This document shows positions 6,285-10,839 of a stretch of DNA of 10,839 nt, one piece after another. Location of the stretch: assembly GCA_002067405.1 (NCBI GenBank), contig MVRP01000140.1:1-10839 (forward strand), written 5' to 3'. Origin of the DNA: Syntrophorhabdaceae bacterium PtaU1.Bin034 (GTDB lineage: Bacteria > Desulfobacterota_G > Syntrophorhabdia > Syntrophorhabdales > WCHB1-27). The position numbers and the translations under genes are program-made. The notes below the pieces were generated by a model. It made no database searches, had not been told where the DNA came from, and saw nothing but the letters and a program-made list of their open reading frames with translations. Positions within the stretch are counted from its first letter, which is position 1, and each line of letters opens with the position of its first letter.

Positions 6285-6566
6285 ATGAACAAAATAGACA
6301 TAGTGAACGAGCTTTCGGAAAAGGTCAATCTTAACCAGAAAGTAGCCAAGATGGTGGTCGACACGATCATCGACACTATAAAGAAGGCGATTATCGAAGG
6401 CGAAAGGGTAGAGATAAGAGGGTTCGGGAGCTTCTCACTGCGGTCTTACAAGCCTTACAAAGGCAGAAACCCCAAGAACGGAGAAGTCGTGGAAGTGCCG
6501 GAAAAGAAGCTGCCCTATTTCAAAGTAGGAAAAGAATTGAAGGAAACCATCTGGAAAGAAAACTAG
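6285..6566 (+). CDS. IHF/HU-family nucleoid DNA-bending protein (closest to IHF-beta)
   Basis: The 93-residue protein has the two N-terminal helices (about 3-38) of the HU/IHF fold. GERVEIRGFGSFSLRSYKP (39-57) and the DNA-binding arm GRNPKNGEVVEVPEKK (60-75) follow, then PYFKVGKELKE (77-87). Pro64 in RNPKNG is the residue that intercalates into DNA in this family. ERVEIRGFGSFSL is closely similar to IHF-beta as I know it, but many such bacteria carry several HU/IHF paralogues, so I give no symbol. It acts as a homo- or heterodimer that bends DNA in nucleoid organisation, transcription and recombination. The GGAGGAGGGG tract before the ATG is a very strong SD, suggesting high expression. It follows purQ by 22 nt and its TAG overlaps the stop of the converging deacetylase gene. 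Confidence 0.93.
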   Translation: MNKIDIVNELSEKVNLNQKVAKMVVDTIIDTIKKAIIEGERVEIRGFGSFSLRSYKPYKGRNPKNGEVVEVPEKKLPYFKVGKELKETIWKEN

Positions 6567-7600
6567 AATGTCCCCCAGTAGGGCTCGAGGGCCTGCTTGA
6601 CCTTTGAAGCCAATTGCATCGCACCGGCGCAGGGTTCGTCGTCATTCTCGGGGATGTGTACAGGCGTCCCCTTTAATTCCATTATTACCGTCTTTACCGA
6701 ATCCGTAAGCGCCCTGATGTCGTAGCCCCCTTCCAGCACGAAGAGTACTTTCCCGCCGCATTTGGCCTGCGCCAATTCAATGAGCATTCCCGCCATCCTT
6801 GCGAAGCCGTGTTCGGTGACGCCCATACCCCCCAGAGGATCATTACGGTGAATGTCGAAGCCCGCTGATACGAGCACGATCTCCGGTTTGAACAAGTGGC
6901 CGACAGGGACCACTATCTGCCTGAAGGCATAAATATAGTCCGCATCATTCATTCCGTAATCGAAAGGTATATTGACGGTGTACCCCTTCCCTTCCTTTTG
7001 ACCCACCTCAGTGTACCAGCCGGTACCCGGATAGTATGGATATTGATGGGTGGACACGTAAAGGACCGAGGCGTCTTCATAGAAACTGTGCTGAGTTCCG
7101 TTGCCGTGATGCAGGTCAAAATCAACTATGAGTATTCGCTCCGACCCGTACTTTTTTTTCAAATACCGGGCCCCCACGGCTATGTTATTAAAAATACAGA
7201 AGCCCATGGACCTTCCCGGTTCCGCGTGATGACCCGGCGGCCTGACAAGGGCGAATCCATTGTTGATTTGGCCGGACATGCAGGCATCAATGAGCTCGCA
7301 CAGCCCGCCGGCAGCCATGCAGGCAGCCTCATAAGATTTTGCAGAAGTGACCGTATCCGGATCGAGACGTCTCTGGATCTTTCCTTTTGTCTCCCTCACC
7401 GCCGCAATATATGACTGATCGTGATTGAGCGCTATCTCCTCGTCTGTCGCCGGCCGTGCAGGCACATATACAAGCCCTGTCTGGTCGATCCCCTTTAGCA
7501 TGCGGTAAATGCTGACAAGCCTCTCGGGGTTTTCAGGGTGGAAATCGTCCGTTATATGCTCAAGATAAGTGTCATCCTTAATGATACCGACCTTCTTCAT
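6563..7600 (-). CDS. Zinc-dependent HDAC/AcuC-family deacetylase
   Basis: The 345-residue protein covers one complete arginase/deacetylase-fold domain. RPPGHHAEP (120-128) contains the catalytic His pair 124-125. DFDLHHGNGTQ (160-170) gives zinc ligands Asp162 and His164, SAGFDIHRNDP (246-255) gives Asp249, and LEGGYD (289-294) holds the active-site Tyr293. All catalytic residues are intact, so it should be an active amidohydrolase. Bacterial relatives act on acetyl-lysine (AcuC on acetyl-CoA synthetase), acetylpolyamines or other small amides, and the sequence alone does not choose. The ATG at 7600 has GGAGGAG 5 nt upstream; in-frame codons further upstream (to 7765) lack family similarity. 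It converges on the nucleoid-protein gene with a 4-nt overlap. Confidence 0.93.
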   Translation of the reverse strand: MKKVGIIKDDTYLEHITDDFHPENPERLVSIYRMLKGIDQTGLVYVPARPATDEEIALNHDQSYIAAVRETKGKIQRRLDPDTVTSAKSYEAACMAAGGLCELIDACMSGQINNGFALVRPPGHHAEPGRSMGFCIFNNIAVGARYLKKKYGSERILIVDFDLHHGNGTQHSFYEDASVLYVSTHQYPYYPGTGWYTEVGQKEGKGYTVNIPFDYGMNDADYIYAFRQIVVPVGHLFKPEIVLVSAGFDIHRNDPLGGMGVTEHGFARMAGMLIELAQAKCGGKVLFVLEGGYDIRALTDSVKTVIMELKGTPVHIPENDDEPCAGAMQLASKVKQALEPYWGTF

Positions 7601-7625
7601 AACGTCTCCTCCGTATGGAATCACA

Positions 7626-7654
7626 ATCTTACAATCAATCAAACCGAAAAACAA
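7626..7654 (-). promoter_or_regulatory. Weak candidate promoter for the deacetylase gene
   Basis: On the minus strand TTGTTT (7654-7649), 17 nt and TAAGAT (7631-7626) give a start about 20 nt before the ATG at 7600. The match is only moderate. A perfect TATAAT (7727-7722) further upstream has no convincing -35 partner. The 199-nt gap between kinase and deacetylase genes otherwise shows nothing recognisable, including no clear terminator for the kinase gene. Confidence 0.3.
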
Positions 7655-7799
7655 GGTCTGCTCTTTCCCCGTTTTTACGTTATGCCGGGGCTGGAAGATC
7701 GGATCAGGGAAACGGTGGGCGATTATACGGAGAAACGACCGGGCTGGATCATTGACATGGAGCATGGAGGGTTACCAGGGAGATTGCCGCCGCTTCCTC

Positions 7800-10388
7800 T
7801 CACTGATCGAGCACGTCTCTTATTTTCCGTGACAGCTTGTGTATGTCGAATGGTTTTTGTATGAATGCTTCGCAGCCTTTGATCAGTACTCCCTCGGCCT
7901 GTCCGTCCATGCTGTATCCACTTGAGAGAATTACCTTTCCATTCGGATTGATTTCCTTTAAAAGCCTCAATGTTTCTGCTCCTCCCATATCGGGCATGAT
8001 CATGTCCAGGATCACGAGCGCAATTTCTTCCCTTCTGGCCCGATAGATCTCAACCGCTTCTCTGCCGTTTCCTGCAACGATAGCCTTGTATCCTATCACT
8101 TCCAAAAGCTCTTTGCAGACACTTGCAATCGCCCCTTCATCATCAACAACGAGTATCGTTTCCGTCCCACTAATAATTGCAGGAGCGGGCATGTTATTCT
8201 GTATGATTGCTTTTTTTGACGCAGGAAGATAAATGCTGAAGGTGCTTCCATGGCCTTTTTCACTATGAACGTTGATAAAACCACCGTGATTCTTGATAAT
8301 CCCGTAGACCGAGGCGAGGCCCAAACCCGTTCCCCGGCCCATTACCTTGGTGGTAAAGAAGGGCTCAAAGATCCTTTCCTTTGTCTTGCTGTCCATTCCG
8401 GTGCCCGTGTCCCTGACCGAAACCACCACGTAAGGCCCGGATTCTACCGAACGCGACCTGGCGGTCCGTTCATCAAGCGATATGTTCTGCGTTTCCAGGT
8501 AAAGGGTTCCTCCTCCGGGCATGGCCTGCCAGGCGTTCAGATAAAGGTTTAACAGTGCCTGCTCTATCTGTCCCCGGTCAGCTTCAACAGCATGGATGTT
8601 CTCCCCTAAGTTCACTCGGATGGTCAACTCCTTTTTGGTGCGGCCGAACATGGCCGACGTCTTTCCTATCACCTCGTTCAGATCGATAGGCCGGACCTCA
8701 TACTTCCCCCCTCTTGCAAAGCCAAGGAGCTGCTTTGTGAGATTGGCCCCGCTCCGGACGAGTTCTTCTATGCTCACGAGCCGCTGGTGGTTGGGGTTCG
8801 ATGCATCCTCGCTGTGAAGTATAAGCGAAACATAGCCCTGTATGCCCATCAGAATATTGTTGATGTCATGGGCAATACCGCCCGCAAGAGTGCCTATTGC
8901 CTGCATCTTCTGCGAGTGCAGAAGCTCCGATTCCAGCTTTTTGCGCTCGGAGATATCGCGAAACGTGCCCTCGTAATAGAGCGGTTGTCCCTCTTTTCCG
9001 GTAACGACGCGGGCGTTAACCGATACCCACTTCACAGCCCCATCCCTGCACCGGAGCTGCGTCTCGAAGTTTTGCACGACGCCGTCCTTCCGAAGTATGC
9101 GATTGAAATCCGCCACGCGTTCTGAATTGACAAACAATCCGCTCAGGTTTTTTACTCCGTCGATGAACTCGTCGGCTGAGCCCACGTTGCAGAGCCGGGC
9201 CATGGCAGGGTTGGCGCTCAATACTCTGCCGTCGGAGGCTGCCTGGAATATTCCCTCAAGGGTATTCTCAAAGATATTACGATACTTTTCCTCGCTTTCC
9301 CTCAGGGCATTCTCGACCCTTTTTTGATCGGTGACATCTTCGTACGTCACCACGATGTGCTTGTCCGCGAGACTCGTCCCGATCCTGGAAGCAGTGAACC
9401 TGCAGATAATATCCCTTCCGTCCTTGTGACGGCACCATATCTCGTCCCCGTGCAGCCTTTGCTTTTCCAGAACTTCATAAATTCCGCCAAGATGCGAATA
9501 CTCTTCCTCCGTCCTGTAGAGGAGCCGTGTACTTTTGCCGATGATGTCTTCCGGCTTCCAGCCGAAAATCCTTTCTACACCATCGTTGGCAAATATGATC
9601 GACCGCTCTTTCAATCCGATGACCGCGTGAGAAATGGCGCCCAGTATCGACGATTCAAGCTCTTCCAGCTTCCGCAGGGCCTCTTGTTGCTGTCGGCGCC
9701 GGGATATCTCTTGCTGAAGCTGCTCATTGGCCTTTCTCAAATCTTCCGTTCGTTCTCTTACGAGTTCCTCCAGACGGTTCTGGTACTGATTGAGTTTTCG
9801 CTCCGTCTCTTTATGCTCGTTTATTTCCCTGCCCAGCTGCTCGTTCGCCTGCATCAGTTCACGGGAACGCTCCTCAAGCTTTTCATAGGCGGTCTTGAGT
9901 GCTGTCTCGGCATTCTTAAGCTGGGTGAAATCGGTGAGCGAAAGCACGTAGCCCCTACCGGGATCGTTTTCATCCTTGAGGCGCCTGCTTGCCAAACACG
10001 GCACGTGATGCCCGTCCTTATGCAGAAAATCACATTCGTGCGTCGCATTCCCTATCCCCCAGACCCTGCCTCCCCACAAAAAAGGTTTGGACTCCCGGCA
10101 GCCGGGCGAACAAATGATCCCCGGGCTCCGGCCGATCAGTTCCTCTTGCTTCCATCCCAAGATGGACGCAAACGCCGTATTGCACCAGATAATGGTATCG
10201 TTCCTGATCAGACTTATTCCGTGCGTGGTGCTTCCCAGGACCGCCATGAGCAGATCCTGGGATTCTTTAAGCTTTTCATGGACAGCAGCGAGTTCTTCCG
10301 CTTTGTCACGGGCATCTTCAAGATGAAAAATGTATTCCTGAAGAATACGTCTCTGCCGCTCGTCCTGGCTCGTGTCGATGTCGTCCAC
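7800..10388 (-). CDS. Soluble triple-PAS hybrid histidine kinase with C-terminal receiver
   Basis: The 862-residue protein has no membrane segment. Domains in order: a charged N-terminal helix (1-48); PAS1 (about 49-157); a long coiled coil (158-246); PAS2 (about 247-356); PAS3 (about 366-482); a HisKA domain with the H-box GGIAHDINNIL and phospho-acceptor His507; and a HATPase domain (about 600-723) with NLYLNAWQAMP, RDTGTGMD and GRGTGLGLASVYGI. A receiver follows (744-862) with Asp749-Asp750, phospho-acceptor Asp795, Ser822/Ser823 and Lys845. All phosphotransfer residues are intact. PAS1 is unusually rich in Cys and His. No output domain follows, so phosphate must pass to another protein, or the receiver modulates the kinase. 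The stand-alone receiver encoded 79 nt upstream is a natural partner. The GTG start has GGGAGGA 6 nt upstream. Confidence 0.93.
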   Translation of the reverse strand: MDDIDTSQDERQRRILQEYIFHLEDARDKAEELAAVHEKLKESQDLLMAVLGSTTHGISLIRNDTIIWCNTAFASILGWKQEELIGRSPGIICSPGCRESKPFLWGGRVWGIGNATHECDFLHKDGHHVPCLASRRLKDENDPGRGYVLSLTDFTQLKNAETALKTAYEKLEERSRELMQANEQLGREINEHKETERKLNQYQNRLEELVRERTEDLRKANEQLQQEISRRRQQQEALRKLEELESSILGAISHAVIGLKERSIIFANDGVERIFGWKPEDIIGKSTRLLYRTEEEYSHLGGIYEVLEKQRLHGDEIWCRHKDGRDIICRFTASRIGTSLADKHIVVTYEDVTDQKRVENALRESEEKYRNIFENTLEGIFQAASDGRVLSANPAMARLCNVGSADEFIDGVKNLSGLFVNSERVADFNRILRKDGVVQNFETQLRCRDGAVKWVSVNARVVTGKEGQPLYYEGTFRDISERKKLESELLHSQKMQAIGTLAGGIAHDINNILMGIQGYVSLILHSEDASNPNHQRLVSIEELVRSGANLTKQLLGFARGGKYEVRPIDLNEVIGKTSAMFGRTKKELTIRVNLGENIHAVEADRGQIEQALLNLYLNAWQAMPGGGTLYLETQNISLDERTARSRSVESGPYVVVSVRDTGTGMDSKTKERIFEPFFTTKVMGRGTGLGLASVYGIIKNHGGFINVHSEKGHGSTFSIYLPASKKAIIQNNMPAPAIISGTETILVVDDEGAIASVCKELLEVIGYKAIVAGNGREAVEIYRARREEIALVILDMIMPDMGGAETLRLLKEINPNGKVILSSGYSMDGQAEGVLIKGCEAFIQKPFDIHKLSRKIRDVLDQ

Positions 10389-10394
10389 GAAACG

Positions 10395-10401
10395 TCCTCC
10401 C
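10395..10401 (-). promoter_or_regulatory. Ribosome binding site selecting the GTG start of the kinase
   Basis: The minus strand reads GGGAGGA (10401-10395), then 6 nt, then GTG at 10388. This places initiation at the GTG. The site begins 3 nt after the end of the inverted repeat at 10405-10456, so folding there could affect its accessibility. Confidence 0.65.
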
Positions 10402-10404
10402 TTA

Positions 10405-10456
10405 CAGGCAGGCCGGAGCCCTTCTTCCTCAGGGTTTGTCCTGACCTTCCTGCCTG
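10405..10456 (-). promoter_or_regulatory. Nested inverted repeats between receiver and kinase genes
   Basis: In the minus-strand transcript CAGGCAGG (10456-10449) can pair with CCTGCCTG (10412-10405), a perfect 8-bp stem around a 36-nt interior. Inside it TCAGG and CCTGA can form a second 5-bp stem with a 6-nt loop. The element ends 3 nt before the kinase SD. It has no U-run, so it is not a classical terminator; a role in adjusting kinase translation or mRNA processing is possible. Confidence 0.45.
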
Positions 10457-10467
10457 GATTCGATCAT

Positions 10468-10839
10468 TTATTTCATACCGATGGCCTGTATTTCCCGAAG
10501 AATGTCAGGAAAACTCACCGGTTTGCACAGATATCTGTCCGCCCCCGCATCGAGACCGCATCTTATCTCTGACGATTGGGCTTTTGCGGAAAGCATGACC
10601 ACCGGAATGTGGCTGGTTCTCTTGTCAGACTTCAAGCTTTTGCAGACCTCGATGCCGTTCAGTTTTGGCAGCCTCACATCAAGAAGAACAAGGTCGGGGG
10701 GACTCAGGAATGCCTTTTCGAGCGCTTCCTCGCCGTCAGCCGCTGTATGCACGGTGTAGCCCAGTTTCGTAAACTTTTTTTGCAGATAGGAGGAAATGCT
10801 TTTCTCATCGTCGACTACCAGGATACTTCTGATCTCCAT
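10468..10839 (-). CDS. Single-domain response regulator (receiver only)
   Basis: The 123-residue CheY-like receiver has the acidic pair Asp10-Asp11 (VVDDE), phospho-acceptor Asp54 (LVLLDVRLP), Ser84 in VMLSAKA and Lys106 in LCKPVSF, so the phosphorylation site is complete. There is no DNA-binding or enzymatic output domain, so it probably acts by protein contact or as a phosphorelay intermediate. It lies 79 nt upstream of the hybrid kinase on the same strand. The likely start (MEIRSILVVDDE) is the last codon of the window. It looks like a natural receiver start, but an upstream extension and the RBS cannot be checked. Confidence 0.88.
   Translation of the reverse strand: MEIRSILVVDDEKSISSYLQKKFTKLGYTVHTAADGEEALEKAFLSPPDLVLLDVRLPKLNGIEVCKSLKSDKRTSHIPVVMLSAKAQSSEIRCGLDAGADRYLCKPVSFPDILREIQAIGMK

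Noticed and set aside
6896..7414. Plus-strand open frame of 172 codons opposite the deacetylase
   Set aside because: It is fully inside a gene with intact catalytic motifs and has no features of its own.
7664..7690. CCCCG/CGGGG inverted repeat in the kinase-deacetylase gap as a terminator
   Set aside because: The stem is 5 bp with a 14-nt loop and no U-run follows on either strand.
7752..7757. TTGACA on the plus strand in the kinase-deacetylase gap
   Set aside because: There is no -10 box at the right spacing and no plus-strand gene downstream.
9324..10598. Long plus-strand open frame (424 codons) opposite the kinase
   Set aside because: The kinase on the minus strand has complete PAS, HisKA, HATPase and receiver motifs. 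The antisense frame has no recognisable domain or start signal and is explained by codon bias of the real gene.

Overview
The window reads as chromosomal DNA of an anaerobic bacterium, most likely Desulfobacterota (the former Deltaproteobacteria; a Syntrophorhabdus-like or sulfate-reducer-like lineage is possible). This is inferred from a bis-His tetraheme class III cytochrome c, a System II (ResB/CcsA) haem-ligation pair, a short folate-independent-type methionine synthase, and a large multi-PAS hybrid histidine kinase. I see no mobile element, CRISPR array, tRNA or rRNA. Coding density is high and every intergenic gap is under 200 bases.

Left part (1-2831): the 5' end of rmuC leaves the window on the minus strand. 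Opposite it, from a back-to-back promoter region, runs a Tat-exported sulfite-oxidase-fold molybdoenzyme. An Slp-family outer-membrane lipoprotein with its own promoter follows. A single-domain MetE/Mes-type methionine synthase on the minus strand converges on the lipoprotein gene. Its best promoter would start the transcript at or next to the ATG, which predicts a leaderless mRNA, and an operator-like dyad fills the promoter spacer.

Central operon (2919-6566, plus): one good sigma70-type promoter precedes a tetraheme cytochrome c, resB, ccsA, purQ and an IHF/HU-type nucleoid protein. The first four overlap successively by 20, 14 and 14 nt, and the last follows after 22 nt. ResB and CcsA are the machinery that attaches haem to exported cytochromes such as the first gene product, so the first three genes form a substrate-plus-assembly unit. 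purQ and the nucleoid protein are housekeeping genes carried along by overlap or proximity. A very stable GAAA-loop hairpin lies directly after the cytochrome stop codon and inside the start of resB.

Right part (6563-10839, minus): a stand-alone receiver protein, a soluble triple-PAS hybrid histidine kinase, then a zinc-dependent HDAC/AcuC-family deacetylase. The deacetylase ends tail-to-tail with the nucleoid-protein gene, and the two share a CTAG that supplies both stop codons.

I did not find an obviously new multi-gene system. The points most worth a second look are the predicted leaderless methionine synthase with its spacer dyad, the hairpin between cytochrome and assembly genes, the Cys/His-rich first PAS domain of the kinase, and the structured kinase leader.
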